Positions 7,852 through 17,599 of a stretch of 40,837 nucleotides of DNA are shown one piece after another. The notes under the pieces are model-generated. The model saw only the letters and a list, made by a program, of their open reading frames with translations. It searched no databases and was not told the origin of the DNA. Every line of letters begins with the position of its first letter. Position 1 is the first letter of the stretch. This stretch comes from an uncultured Clostridia bacterium (GTDB lineage Bacteria > Bacillota > Clostridia > Christensenellales > Borkfalkiaceae), in NCBI GenBank assembly GCA_947625385.1, contig CANQOB010000014.1, forward strand, positions 1 to 40,837, written 5' to 3'. A program made the position numbers and the translations under genes.

Positions 7852-10290
7852 TTAAGCAAAGATCGCGATGCCGTAAGCGGGAAGCGTTACGCTGTTGCCG
7901 CTCTGCGTGATCTCGCTGCCGTCCAGTGTTGCATAGTCCGAGAGCGTGCCGTTCCCGGTGATCTGTTTTGCGCTGTTCGAGAAGTTGACCGCAACTCTGA
8001 CTTTTTCGCCGTTGTACACCTTGTCGAAGATGAGCATCCCGTCCGTATTCGAGATCTGCGAAGGCGTACCGCGAAGGAGCGCGGGGTTGTTCTTGCGCAT
8101 CATGTTGCATGCTTTGTAGTAATTCAAGATACTTGCGGCGTCTTTGAGCTGTTGGACAACACCGTCGAACACATAGGAGTTCGGATACCTGTCCACCTGA
8201 ATCGTCGGCTTGTTCGACACATCCCAGAGCATGGCGTATCTGCGCTCCGCATCCGTATTCGACGCCGTACGCGTCCCGACCATGCCGATCTCGTCGCCGT
8301 AGTAGGTGAACGTCGTGCCCGTGTACAGGGAGAGAAGCCCGTAGGCGAACTTGATCTTGTTCGCATCCCTGTTGAGTTTATCCGCGATTCGGTCGACGTC
8401 GTGATTGTCGAGGAAGGGCGCGGGGATGTGTCCCGAGGCGATGCTGATCGCCGTCGTCATGGAGGAGTAGAACTTGCTCGCCGCGCTCGCGCCGCTGCCG
8501 CCCATTGCGGTACTGACTGCGCTCGCGATGTCTCCGCTGCCGCCCGTGGAAGTCGGGAAGTAGAAGAAGCTGTCCGAATCGCTCCAACCGTAGTAGTTGC
8601 CGATCGTGGCGTTGCCCTCCCAAACTTCGGCGACCACATACGCGCTGTCCTTATACGACTTCGCGGTCTCGTTGATCCACTTGATGAACGCCGCGCTCTC
8701 TTGATGATACGGGGCGTTCGAGGGTCCGAAGTAATGCTTTGCCGCATCGAGGCGGAAACCGTCCACGTCGTGATCGATGAGCCAGAATTCCATGACGTTG
8801 GCGAGTTCCTCTTTGACGTCGGGGTTGGCAAGGTTGAGGTCGGGCATGTTGTCGTCGAACCAAGCCTCGGCATACACACCGTTATAGAGGCGATAGCCGT
8901 CGTTCACCATCGTGTTGGAGAAGTTGTAGTAATCGTAGTACTTGTTCGAAGTATCTCCGTTCTTGAACGCCTGCACGCCCTGCGTGAACCATTCATTGTA
9001 GCGCGACGTGTGATTGAACACCATGTCGAGAATGATCTTGATGCCGAGACCGTGCGCCGTCGAGACGAGCTCGTCGAGGTCGTCGAGCGTGCCGAAGGTC
9101 TCGTCCACATCGTAGTAGTCATCGACCGAGTACTTGTGATTCTCGCTGTGCGACGGGTGGATGGGCGTGAGCCAAATGCCCGTGTAGCCCATGTCCGCGA
9201 TATAGCCGAGCTTGGACGTGATGCCTTTGAGGTCGCCTATGCCGTCGTGATTGGAATCACAGTAGGAATAGACGAAGATCTCGTAGTAAGTATCGTAGTT
9301 GTCCCCGCCCACGGAGGAAGGACGGTATTTGCAGGTGGTGCAGACGCCCTTGTCGTTGAAGACATGCTTCCCGTAATCCTTCTTCTCGGTGATGTGGGAG
9401 CAGGTCGCCGCGTGCCAATGGGATTCCTTGTCGCGCGACCAGGACGCAGCAAAGGAGTGCTCGTGGAGGGGCGAATCCTCGCTCACATAGCCGCAGTCGC
9501 GGCAGACGAGCTGGTTGTCGTAGTTGTGGGGAACGGGGTCGCTCGTGACACTGTGTCCGCAGGTCGCGGGATGCCAGTGCGAGGTGGCGTCGTGCTCCCA
9601 ATCATCGGAGAAGATGTGCACGTGCGACGCGTCGTAATTATCGATGACGAGATAGTTGCCGGCGCAGCTCTGCGAGGAATGCAGCGTGACGAGGAAGATG
9701 CTTTCCGCAGACCCGTTGTACACGATGTTGTCGTTTTCGCCCGAAGAGAAGTTCGAAACGGCGTCCCCGCTCCGAATGGTGCCGTACCCCATCTCGGTGC
9801 CGTCCCAATAGGAGGCGGACGTGGTGCCGGACCCGTCGTTGACGACCTTGAACTCGTTGCCGCCCGTCAAAGTGAGCTCGAGCGTGGAGATAGTGAGACC
9901 TTCCGCATCCTTGTGCTTCTGACGGGTGAATTTGCAGCCCTCGACGAGGTCGTTCCAGCTTGCGCCCGGCATCCCGGAAAGGGCGCCGACGACATAGTAG
10001 TTCTTGGTGTCGAGGTCGGGGTCGGGCTCGTCGCCGCGGTCGAATTTACAGTCGGTGCAGATGCCTTGGTCGTTGAAGTTGTGCGGAAGTTTCGTCTCCG
10101 CGTCGTGGTGTCCGCAGGTCGCGGAGTGCCAGTGATGGGTTTCGTCGTGTTCCCACCCCTGCGCAAACGTATGGGTATGCGGACCGTCGCCCTCTTGGGG
10201 ACCGTCTGCGGGAGCACAGGCGCCGAACAGGCTCAGCGCGCCGAACAGGAGCGCCAGAGCACACGCGAACGTTTTCCTCTTCATCTTCAT
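7852..10290 (-). CDS. Large secreted alpha-amylase lipoprotein, GH13, with extra binding modules (copy 2)
   Basis: An 812-aa lipoprotein (lipobox SLFGAC, Cys 25). After a first Cys/His module (38-82) comes a beta-rich module starting NYYVVGALSG (about 97-220), similar to modules in the two LRR surface proteins of this window and suggestive of SusE/SusF-type starch-binding domains. Two more Cys/His modules (about 223-268 and 276-321) precede the GH13 barrel. The barrel has GFRLDAAKH (nucleophile near 515), AEVWE (Glu near 555) and FLDNHD (near 631). It starts 4 bp past the stop of copy 3 and ends 28 bp before copy 1, so the genes are cotranscribed. The Cys/His modules look metal-binding, but that is inference. 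It is the largest amylase of the set. Confidence 0.93.
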   Translation of the reverse strand: MKMKRKTFACALALLFGALSLFGACAPADGPQEGDGPHTHTFAQGWEHDETHHWHSATCGHHDAETKLPHNFNDQGICTDCKFDRGDEPDPDLDTKNYYVVGALSGMPGASWNDLVEGCKFTRQKHKDAEGLTISTLELTLTGGNEFKVVNDGSGTTSASYWDGTEMGYGTIRSGDAVSNFSSGENDNIVYNGSAESIFLVTLHSSQSCAGNYLVIDNYDASHVHIFSDDWEHDATSHWHPATCGHSVTSDPVPHNYDNQLVCRDCGYVSEDSPLHEHSFAASWSRDKESHWHAATCSHITEKKDYGKHVFNDKGVCTTCKYRPSSVGGDNYDTYYEIFVYSYCDSNHDGIGDLKGITSKLGYIADMGYTGIWLTPIHPSHSENHKYSVDDYYDVDETFGTLDDLDELVSTAHGLGIKIILDMVFNHTSRYNEWFTQGVQAFKNGDTSNKYYDYYNFSNTMVNDGYRLYNGVYAEAWFDDNMPDLNLANPDVKEELANVMEFWLIDHDVDGFRLDAAKHYFGPSNAPYHQESAAFIKWINETAKSYKDSAYVVAEVWEGNATIGNYYGWSDSDSFFYFPTSTGGSGDIASAVSTAMGGSGASAASKFYSSMTTAISIASGHIPAPFLDNHDVDRIADKLNRDANKIKFAYGLLSLYTGTTFTYYGDEIGMVGTRTASNTDAERRYAMLWDVSNKPTIQVDRYPNSYVFDGVVQQLKDAASILNYYKACNMMRKNNPALLRGTPSQISNTDGMLIFDKVYNGEKVRVAVNFSNSAKQITGNGTLSDYATLDGSEITQSGNSVTLPAYGIAIFA
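8996..9258 (-). repeat. 263-bp stretch identical to 7261-7523
   Basis: Partner of the identical stretch in amylase copy 1. Flanking mismatches at 8995 and 9259 define its limits. Confidence 0.9.
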
Positions 10291-10294
10291 AAGT

Positions 10295-11989
10295 TTACCC
10301 CAAGATCGCTATCGAGAGTGCGGGCATGGACAGGGACGTCCCCTCTGCCGTGACATCGCCTCCCTTCGCGGAGACGTTCCATTTGAGCGCCTTTTCGGTG
10401 AACGTGGCGGTGGAGACCGTCTTGGTCGTGTTCGCAAAGTTGATGACGATGGTGATAGGCGACTGTCCCGAATAGGTCTTTCTCATCACGAGGACGGCGT
10501 CATCGTCATAGGTAACGCGCGTGGGTGCGCCGCGCATGAGCGCGGGGAAGGCATTGCGCGCATTGTTGCACTTCTTGACCACGTTGAGGATACTTGTGGG
10601 GTCTTTGATCTGCTCGACCACGCCTTCGAACGCATAGTTGGGCGTGCTGCCGTTCATGAAGATGGGCGGATGGTTTTCCAGATCGTCCTTGCACCAGAGC
10701 ATCCCGAGACGGCGGTTGACGTCCGTCATGCTGTCCTGTTCGCGGGTGCCCATGGCGCCGATCTCGTCCCCGTAATAGGTGAATGTGTTGCCCGTGTACA
10801 TGGCGAAGAGCATCTGCCCGAACTTGACCATCGTCTCGTTGCCGCCGAAGGCGCCGTCTGCGACGCGGTCGGTGTCATGGCTGTCGAGGAAGGGCGCCGG
10901 GATGCCGCCCGAAGCCTTGCTGACCATGGAGGACATCGCGTTGAAGTAAGCCGAAGCGACGCCCGCCGACGAGCCAGAGACCGCCTGTTTGGTGCAGCTG
11001 ACGATGGGATATGTCTTGCCGCTCCAGCTCCAAGACGGGAAATATGCCTCGGGGAACCAAAGGAAGCTGTCGCCCGTGCTGTTGGAATAATAGCTGGAGA
11101 TCACGCTGTCGTTATCGTACACCTCGCCGACGATATAGGCGTCCGGGTTGTACTTGCATGCCTCTTCCTTGATCCACGAGACGTACGACGCGCTCTTCGT
11201 GTTGTTGTTGAAGTAATTCTTGCAGGCGTCGAGACGGAAGCCGTCCACATCGTGTTCGCTCATCCAAAATTCAATGATGTCCGACAATTCCTGTTTGACA
11301 TGAGGGCTGTCGAGATTGAGGTCGGGCATCTCCTGCTGTCCCTGCGAGGATTCGAAGTAGACCGTCTGCATCGAATTGTTGTAATTGTATCTCTTGGAGA
11401 ACTTGTACAGCCCCGAAGAGGTCTTTGAAAGGGTGTAATAGTCGTAATATCTGTTCTGCCTGTCGTTGGAGAGGAACGCTTTCACGCAGTTCGTGAACCA
11501 TTCGTGCTTGATGGAGGTGTGATTGAACACCATATCGAGGATGACTTTGATTCCGAGCTCGTGCGCTCTTTTGACCAGCTTATCGAAATCGGCGATGGTG
11601 CCGAACGTCGGGTCGACTGTCTTATAATCGGTGACGTCGTATTTATGGATCGCCCCGCCCTTGGTGATGGGCGTGAGCCAAATGCCCGTGTACCCCATTC
11701 CGCGGAGATATTCGAGCTTGGAAGTGATTCCGTTCAGATCCCCGTGGTCGTCATTGTTGGAATCGCAGAAGGAATAGACGAAGATCTGATAGTACGAATC
11801 GTACTTATCGTCGATGATATTCTCTTCGATCAACCCGTCCTTGGTGGGGACGTATTCGCTCGCCGCGTGAGGGAAAGAGCCCTCGGTAGGGTCGTCGGGA
11901 CCGTCGGGACCGTCGCCGGGAGCGCATCCCACGACCGTGAAGAGTGCGGCACATGCAAGTGCCAATCCTAAAAACAGCTTACCTTTCAT
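10295..11989 (-). CDS. Secreted alpha-amylase lipoprotein, GH13 (copy 3)
   Basis: A 564-aa lipoprotein with signal peptide and lipobox TVVGC (Cys 22), an acidic Gly/Pro/Asp linker, then a GH13 barrel without Cys/His modules. The catalytic regions are DMVFNH (152-157), GFRLDACKN (nucleophile Asp 254), IVGEVYD (Glu 289) and FLDSHD (Asp 372). The usual Asn of region IV is Ser here, and an insertion of aromatic residues (about 310-330) distinguishes it from copies 1 and 2, so its specificity may differ. The start is supported by GAGGTGAAAAAGG before ATG 11989. It lies 11 bp behind copy 4 and 4 bp ahead of copy 2 within the operon. Confidence 0.93.
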   Translation of the reverse strand: MKGKLFLGLALACAALFTVVGCAPGDGPDGPDDPTEGSFPHAASEYVPTKDGLIEENIIDDKYDSYYQIFVYSFCDSNNDDHGDLNGITSKLEYLRGMGYTGIWLTPITKGGAIHKYDVTDYKTVDPTFGTIADFDKLVKRAHELGIKVILDMVFNHTSIKHEWFTNCVKAFLSNDRQNRYYDYYTLSKTSSGLYKFSKRYNYNNSMQTVYFESSQGQQEMPDLNLDSPHVKQELSDIIEFWMSEHDVDGFRLDACKNYFNNNTKSASYVSWIKEEACKYNPDAYIVGEVYDNDSVISSYYSNSTGDSFLWFPEAYFPSWSWSGKTYPIVSCTKQAVSGSSAGVASAYFNAMSSMVSKASGGIPAPFLDSHDTDRVADGAFGGNETMVKFGQMLFAMYTGNTFTYYGDEIGAMGTREQDSMTDVNRRLGMLWCKDDLENHPPIFMNGSTPNYAFEGVVEQIKDPTSILNVVKKCNNARNAFPALMRGAPTRVTYDDDAVLVMRKTYSGQSPITIVINFANTTKTVSTATFTEKALKWNVSAKGGDVTAEGTSLSMPALSIAILG

Positions 11990-12000
11990 CCTTTTTCACC

Positions 12001-13590
12001 TCATAATAGAATTGCGATGGAGAACCCGGGCATGGTGAGCGCGAATCCGCTCTCTTCGATGCTTCCGCTCACGCAGATGCTCTGCCGGAGCGTTCCCGCA
12101 ACACTTTGCACCGTCTGTTCTTCCGTCGAAAAATTGATGACAACCGTGATGCTCTCGTCCCGATATGTTTTTTTGAGCACGAGAACGTTTTCGTTTGCGT
12201 TTTCGAGGCGCTCCGCCGTGCCGCGCATGAGGGCGGGGAAGGCGTTGCGCGCATTGTTGCACAGTTTGTAGTAGTTGAGAATACTGTTCGGGTCGGAGAG
12301 CTGCTTTTGCACCGAACCGTAATGATAATAGGCGGACGCGTCCTTGCCCATGGAGGCGTACGGCGTCAGAAGCTCGGTGTTGTCCTCCCAGAGCATGCCG
12401 ACGCGGAGCGTCTCGTCGCCGTCGTCCTTCACGCCCTCGACGCCGAGCTCATCCCCGTAGTAGGTGAACGTGTTCCCCGAATACATGGAGAGCAGCCCGT
12501 AGGCGAACTTGATCTTGTCCGTCCGGTTGCGGAAGGTGGAAGCGACGCGCGTCGTGTCGTGATTGTCAAGGAAGGGCACGGAAATGCCGCCGTGCGCGAT
12601 CTCCGCGAGCCTGCCCATGGAGCGGTAAAAGACGTTCGCCGCATAGTCCGCGCCCGGAATCGCGGGATTCGACGCGCTGGAAATGGCATCGAAGATATAG
12701 CTCGGGTCGCTCTGCGCCACGTTGAAGGCAAAGAACGTGCTCCCGTTGCCTTTTTCGTAGAACTTGGAGATCTCCCCTTCCGTCGACCAATCTTCGCCGA
12801 CGAAATAGGCATGCGCGCCTTCGCCTTTCTCCTTTTCGAGAATCTCGTCTGCCCACTGTTTGAGCTTACCCATAAAATCCGAGCTCTTTTCCGAGTCTCC
12901 GTAATAGAAGTAGCGCACTGCGTCGAAACGGAAGCCGTCCACCTCTTTGTCGACCAGCCAAAACCGCATGATCGCCTTCAAATCTTCTTTCAGGTCCTCG
13001 TTGTCGAGGTTGAGGTCGGGCATGCTTGCGTCGAAGCGCGCCTCGTAGTACACCGTTCTGTCGCCGGAGCCCGCCACGGCATAGCCGTCGATGGGGCTGC
13101 TCGAATAATTGTAATAGTCGTAATACTTGTTCGATTCGTCGTTGTCGGCGCGGGCGACGAGGAATTGCTTGAACCATTCGTTTTTGCGCGAGGAGTGATT
13201 GAACACCATGTCGATGATGACCTTGATGCCCAGTGCGTGCGCCTCGCCGACAAGGTTCTCGAAGTCCTCCATCGTGCCGTATGTCTCATCCACGGCGTAG
13301 TAGTCGGCAACGTCGTACTTATGATAGCTCGGGGAGGAGCAGATGGGCATGAGCCAAATCCCCGTGTACCCCATGTCGCGGATATAGGAGAGCTTTTGGG
13401 TCACGCCGTTGAAGTCTCCCCTGCCGTCCCCGTCCGAATCGCAGAACGAGCCGACAAAGATCTCGTAATAGTTGTCGTAATCGTCGTCGATGATATTTTC
13501 GGGGAGCAGATCGATCGAAGGCGCGCACGCGGAGAGCGTGAGCGCAAGACACAGCGACCCTGCGGCAAACAACGGAAAAATCTTTTTCAT
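12001..13590 (-). CDS. Secreted alpha-amylase lipoprotein, GH13 (copy 4, first in operon)
   Basis: A 529-aa lipoprotein (lipobox TLSAC, Cys 22) with a short linker directly into the GH13 barrel. Catalytic regions are DMVFNH (127-132), GFRFDAVRY (nucleophile Asp 223), FVGEDWS (acid/base Glu 266) and FLDNHD (Asp 345). It is the shortest of the four amylases, without extra modules, and is clearly diverged from copies 1 and 2. ATG 13588-13590 comes one base after the malG stop, with AAGGG overlapping the end of malG, so translation is probably coupled. It should release maltodextrins at the surface for the transporter encoded just upstream. Confidence 0.93.
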   Translation of the reverse strand: MKKIFPLFAAGSLCLALTLSACAPSIDLLPENIIDDDYDNYYEIFVGSFCDSDGDGRGDFNGVTQKLSYIRDMGYTGIWLMPICSSPSYHKYDVADYYAVDETYGTMEDFENLVGEAHALGIKVIIDMVFNHSSRKNEWFKQFLVARADNDESNKYYDYYNYSSSPIDGYAVAGSGDRTVYYEARFDASMPDLNLDNEDLKEDLKAIMRFWLVDKEVDGFRFDAVRYFYYGDSEKSSDFMGKLKQWADEILEKEKGEGAHAYFVGEDWSTEGEISKFYEKGNGSTFFAFNVAQSDPSYIFDAISSASNPAIPGADYAANVFYRSMGRLAEIAHGGISVPFLDNHDTTRVASTFRNRTDKIKFAYGLLSMYSGNTFTYYGDELGVEGVKDDGDETLRVGMLWEDNTELLTPYASMGKDASAYYHYGSVQKQLSDPNSILNYYKLCNNARNAFPALMRGTAERLENANENVLVLKKTYRDESITVVINFSTEEQTVQSVAGTLRQSICVSGSIEESGFALTMPGFSIAILL

Positions 13591-13591
13591 C

Positions 13592-14500
13592 TCAACCCTT
13601 CACGGAGCCGCCCGTAATTCCCTCCACATAGTACCGTTGCAGAATGAAGAACAGAATGGTGATGGGGATGGAGACGCACACGCCCGCCGCACAGAAGCGC
13701 GGGAAGGCGTCCGCATAAGTGCCCGTATGCCCGACGTCGAGCATTTTGAGCATACCGACGGCGACCGTTTGGTTCGCCGGCTGCGTGACGAGCAGGGAAG
13801 CGAACATGTAGTCTCCCCACGGTCCCATAAAGGCATTGAGGATGGTGTAGATGATGATGGGTTTGGAGAGCGGCAGGATGACTTTGAAGAACACCTGCTG
13901 CCTGTTCGCGCCGTCTATCCGCGCCGCCTCGTCGAGGCTCTTCGGAATGGTGTCGAAGAAGCCCTTGCAGATATAGTAGCCCATACAGGAGCTCCCCGTG
14001 TAGACGAGGATGAGTCCGAACATACCGAAGTCCTCCGTGAGCCCGACGAGCTGCAAGAGGAAGTAGAGCGCGGTCATGGACATGAAGCCGGGGAACATGC
14101 CGAGAATGAGCATGAGGTTCATGAGCGGCTTTCTCATCTTGAAGCGGAGACGGGAGAGCGCATAACTCGTGACGAGCACGATGAGCGTCTGAATCACGGT
14201 GACGATGACCGCGATGAGGAAGGTCCTCCCGTACCACGACAGGAACTGGATATTCGCCGTCGATACCACGTCACCGTCGAATTCTACGCCCTCTCCGCGG
14301 AAGAGGTGGATGTAGTTGTCGAACGTCCACTTCTGGGGGATGAAGTAATCCATCGTCCCCGTATTGTCGCCGCTGAGCGACTGGAAGAGCAGATAGACGA
14401 ACGGGAAGATCCAAATGACGCTGATAATGACAAGAATGACGTAGATGACGGCGTTCGTGCCGCGCTCTACCGCCTTTTTGCTGCGAAGATGCTTTTTCAT
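13592..14500 (-). CDS. malG: Maltose/maltodextrin ABC transporter permease MalG
   Basis: A 302-aa inner-membrane permease with about six hydrophobic segments. It carries the EAA loop EAARIDGANRQQVFF (191-205), which docks onto the ATPase, and the C-terminal GGSVKG ending typical of MalG. It pairs with MalF to form the channel. The ATG at 14498-14500 overlaps the malF stop as TGATG, showing translational coupling. A GTG one codon earlier is possible but less likely. The neighbours malE, malF and amylases support a maltodextrin substrate. Confidence 0.94.
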   Translation of the reverse strand: MKKHLRSKKAVERGTNAVIYVILVIISVIWIFPFVYLLFQSLSGDNTGTMDYFIPQKWTFDNYIHLFRGEGVEFDGDVVSTANIQFLSWYGRTFLIAVIVTVIQTLIVLVTSYALSRLRFKMRKPLMNLMLILGMFPGFMSMTALYFLLQLVGLTEDFGMFGLILVYTGSSCMGYYICKGFFDTIPKSLDEAARIDGANRQQVFFKVILPLSKPIIIYTILNAFMGPWGDYMFASLLVTQPANQTVAVGMLKMLDVGHTGTYADAFPRFCAAGVCVSIPITILFFILQRYYVEGITGGSVKG

Positions 14501-16143
14501 CACATGAAATCCTCCTCGTTTTTGACTGCCTTCGAACGGTTATACGCAACGAGCGAGACCGCCGAGGTCAGAAGGAACATGAAGATACTGACGACGGACG
14601 CCATCGCGTAGGAGTTATCCTGGAACACGAGCTTGTAGAGCCAGGTGATGAGAAGGTCCGTCTCGCCCGCGCTGCCCGAGTAGGGAGCCGACATGGCGGG
14701 TCCGCCCTTCGTCAGAAGGTAGATGACGCCGAAATTGTTGAGATTGCCGATGAACGAGGTGATGAGCGAAGGCGTCGTCACGTGAAGGATGTAGGGAAGC
14801 GTGATCTTCATGTACTGCTTCACGGGACCCGCGCCGTCGATCTTCGCCGATTCATAGAGATCTGCGGGAATGTTCATGAGGATGCCCGAGACCATGAGCA
14901 TGGTGTGCGGAATGCCCACCCAGATATTGATGAGGATGACCATGACCTTGGGCAGCACGGTATGGGCGGTGAGGAAGTATATTCGTGTACCGAACAGCGA
15001 ATTGATGAAGCCGTAATCGCTGAACATCTGCGACATCAGAAGGAGGGAGACGAACTGCGGCACGGCGATCGTCATGACGAGCACCGTTCTCCAAAGCTTT
15101 TTCAGACGGATGCCCTTCTTGTTGATGATGATGGCGACGAGCATACCGAGAATATAATTGGAGAACGTTGCAAAGATCGCCCAAATGACCGTCCAGAGGA
15201 GGAGCTGTCCGAATACGCGTCCGAACTGCGTGCTGCTCGCCCCGATGCCGTTCGTGAAGATATCCGCAAAGTTCTTCCCCCCTATCCACGTGAACAGCGG
15301 TTCCGTGGTGGGAAGGTGTTGGCTGTCGTAGTTGGTGAACGCGAGGAAGATCATGAAGATGATCGGGAAGATCGTGAACACCATGAGCCCGATGAGCGGG
15401 ACGGCGAGCAGCGTCTTGTGATACTGCGCGTCGACGAGGTTGTAGATGTCCTCTTTCGCGTTCGGGATGTGGCGGTGCGCCTCTTCCAGTTCCTGCGCCA
15501 TATAGGCGGCTTTGATGTTCTTATACCAACCGTACAAAAAGGCGACCGTGAAGATGAGCGTCAACGTTCCGTAGATGAGGATGAGCTGGGTATTGTCACC
15601 CTGTACGTACGTCCACACCCCGTTCACTTCGACTTCCTGGATGCCGTGTACGTTCCCCTCCGTCATGGTGAAGAATTTCATGAGCTGGAAGCCGCCGAAG
15701 ATCGCCATATACAGAATGTAGAACACTTCGAGGGCGAGGAACAGCAGCCCGCGGGCGATGCGCTTGCGGGCGAGATAGGAAAAACCCATGATCGCAAAGG
15801 AACAGCGCGTTTTCCAGTCGCCGTGAACGGCGGCGTCCTTGATCGTCCTTGCGATGCCGCAGACTGCCTTCCGGAACTTTTTGGCAAGGTTGGGGATATG
15901 TACGGAAAAAAGCGCGAACGTCGCATCCGGGAGGCGATACAGACCGCGCTTCAAACGGTACAAGAATTTTCGATCGGAGCTCATCGTCAGATATTCAATC
16001 TCCGAAGCCTCGGCAAATCTGCGCTTGCGCACGAGCCCGACAAAGAGCAGGGCGACGAACACGGCAAGCGCGGCGGCGACGACGGTGAGCACGACGATGA
16101 GAGCGATTTGACCCGACGTGACGACGGGCGGAAGGTTATTCAT
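14500..16143 (-). CDS. malF: Maltose/maltodextrin ABC transporter permease MalF, long form
   Basis: A 547-aa permease. The C-terminal half is the standard transport domain with the EAA loop ESAKIDGAGPVKQYM (about 431-445). The N-terminal 240 residues are extra: one membrane segment at 12-38, a basic cytoplasmic stretch, two more hydrophobic segments (about 130-150 and 187-206) and a short loop. MalF proteins are known to carry additional N-terminal segments compared with MalG, but this one is long. Start: ATG 16143 is preceded by GGAGGATCCT; an upstream in-frame start at 16176 lacks a ribosome site. It lies 63 bp behind malE and overlaps malG by one base. Confidence 0.93.
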   Translation of the reverse strand: MNNLPPVVTSGQIALIVVLTVVAAALAVFVALLFVGLVRKRRFAEASEIEYLTMSSDRKFLYRLKRGLYRLPDATFALFSVHIPNLAKKFRKAVCGIARTIKDAAVHGDWKTRCSFAIMGFSYLARKRIARGLLFLALEVFYILYMAIFGGFQLMKFFTMTEGNVHGIQEVEVNGVWTYVQGDNTQLILIYGTLTLIFTVAFLYGWYKNIKAAYMAQELEEAHRHIPNAKEDIYNLVDAQYHKTLLAVPLIGLMVFTIFPIIFMIFLAFTNYDSQHLPTTEPLFTWIGGKNFADIFTNGIGASSTQFGRVFGQLLLWTVIWAIFATFSNYILGMLVAIIINKKGIRLKKLWRTVLVMTIAVPQFVSLLLMSQMFSDYGFINSLFGTRIYFLTAHTVLPKVMVILINIWVGIPHTMLMVSGILMNIPADLYESAKIDGAGPVKQYMKITLPYILHVTTPSLITSFIGNLNNFGVIYLLTKGGPAMSAPYSGSAGETDLLITWLYKLVFQDNSYAMASVVSIFMFLLTSAVSLVAYNRSKAVKNEEDFM

Positions 16144-16206
16144 AGGATCCTCCGAAAAGTGCGCTGCATGGGGCAAAGCAAGCTCTGCCCCATGCGCACG
16201 GATAAA

Positions 16207-17574
16207 TTAGGTTTGGGAACTCTTTGTCAACTCCGTTTGAAGGGCCATAGCGCGCTGTCTCAACCATTCGATGTTGGTAAGCGTGTCGCTCTTCTGAGAG
16301 GAGAAATAGTTGGTCAGATCTTCCGCAAAGGACTGGACGCTCGACCAGTATGCCGCGGGACGGGAGGTCTGCGGAACGGAGTGTTCGCGCTGCGCGTTCA
16401 TCGCGCGGTACGCAATGCCCTTGGGATCTTTGAGAGCCGCCTCGGAAGCCTTCTTGTTGGCAGGACCGACGAAGAAGTTCTCGAAGTGGAGCGTCTGGGA
16501 TTCCTCGCTCGTGAGGAACGCCGCGATCTTATGCGCCTCTTCGAGGTGCTTGGAGTAGGTGTTGACGCCGACGAGCTTGTAGCCGATGAACGCAGACCAG
16601 TCGTGAAGCTGACCGTCTACCTCGCTCTTCCACTTGGGAAGCGCATGGGCGCTGTAATGTGTACCGAGGTCGTTCGCCTCGATGATGTAGGTCTCCCACG
16701 TGCCGGTGATCGCCGCGCCGAATTCTTTGCCGGCTTCATGAGAGGTGATCGCCTTGTTGACTTCGGTGTTGCCGCCCGCGATGACGGTATCCCTATAATC
16801 TCCAATCCCGTCGGGACCGGTGGCGTCACGGCTCATGCTGAGCAGACGCGCGAGCATCTCGCCGCCGAGCTGACCGTAGGTGTATTCGCTGCCCGGGATC
16901 TGCTCGCCGAAGTTGCAGGACGAGGAGAGGAAGTGCCCCTTTTCGTCGTATGTAGCGTTATATTCCGCGCCGAGCCCGTAGATGAAGGAAGCCGCATAGA
17001 ACCCATCGGTGAGCGGCATGATGAACTGCTTGCCCGCCGCCTTGCATGCGTCGATGACGTCCATGATCGTCGTGTTTTCGTCCACGGTGATGACATCGGT
17101 GTCATAGAAGAGGCAATAGCCGTTGTCCGACGTGTAGGGATACGCATAGAGGTGGGCATTTTCGCCCGTACCGACTTCGCATGCTTCGACGACGTCGGCA
17201 AGTTCGCTCTCGCGAATCCTGCTCTCCTCCGCGGAAGGGAGACGCGCAAGTCCGGCGCGGGACATCAGCGACATGAGCATGTTGCTCGCGAAGTGATAGA
17301 CATCCGCGCACGCCTCCGCGTTGTTCGCGAATTTGGACTCTGCGGAATCCTCGCCGACGTCCGTGAATTTGATCTCATAGGGATACTCCTCCTCCGTCGC
17401 CGCCTCGTAAGCTTCCTGATACGCTTTGAGCCTGCCCTCGATGAAAGTCTGCTCATGACCGGGTCCCCAGACCTGGATCACTTCCTTCTCCTTCGGACCG
17501 CATGCGGCAAACCCGCACACCGTCACTGCGGCGATCGCACCGCATGCCGCCAAAGAGATCCAACGTTTGTTCAT
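16207..17574 (-). CDS. malE: Maltose/maltodextrin-binding lipoprotein MalE
   Basis: A 455-aa extracellular solute-binding protein of the sugar ABC family. The signal peptide ends GFAAC (lipid-anchored Cys 25). The mature part starts VIQVWGPG, the usual first strand of the fold, and contains YPYTSDNGYCLFYDTD and ITGTWE segments expected in maltodextrin-binding proteins. In Gram-positive cells it is tethered outside and hands sugars to MalF-MalG. ATG 17574 follows GTAGGAGGATATT. It is the first gene of the transporter-amylase operon and has its own promoter in the 3' end of malQ, followed by a structured leader. Confidence 0.93.
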   Translation of the reverse strand: MNKRWISLAACGAIAAVTVCGFAACGPKEKEVIQVWGPGHEQTFIEGRLKAYQEAYEAATEEEYPYEIKFTDVGEDSAESKFANNAEACADVYHFASNMLMSLMSRAGLARLPSAEESRIRESELADVVEACEVGTGENAHLYAYPYTSDNGYCLFYDTDVITVDENTTIMDVIDACKAAGKQFIMPLTDGFYAASFIYGLGAEYNATYDEKGHFLSSSCNFGEQIPGSEYTYGQLGGEMLARLLSMSRDATGPDGIGDYRDTVIAGGNTEVNKAITSHEAGKEFGAAITGTWETYIIEANDLGTHYSAHALPKWKSEVDGQLHDWSAFIGYKLVGVNTYSKHLEEAHKIAAFLTSEESQTLHFENFFVGPANKKASEAALKDPKGIAYRAMNAQREHSVPQTSRPAAYWSSVQSFAEDLTNYFSSQKSDTLTNIEWLRQRAMALQTELTKSSQT

Positions 17575-17599
17575 AATATCCTCCTACCGAAATTATTTT

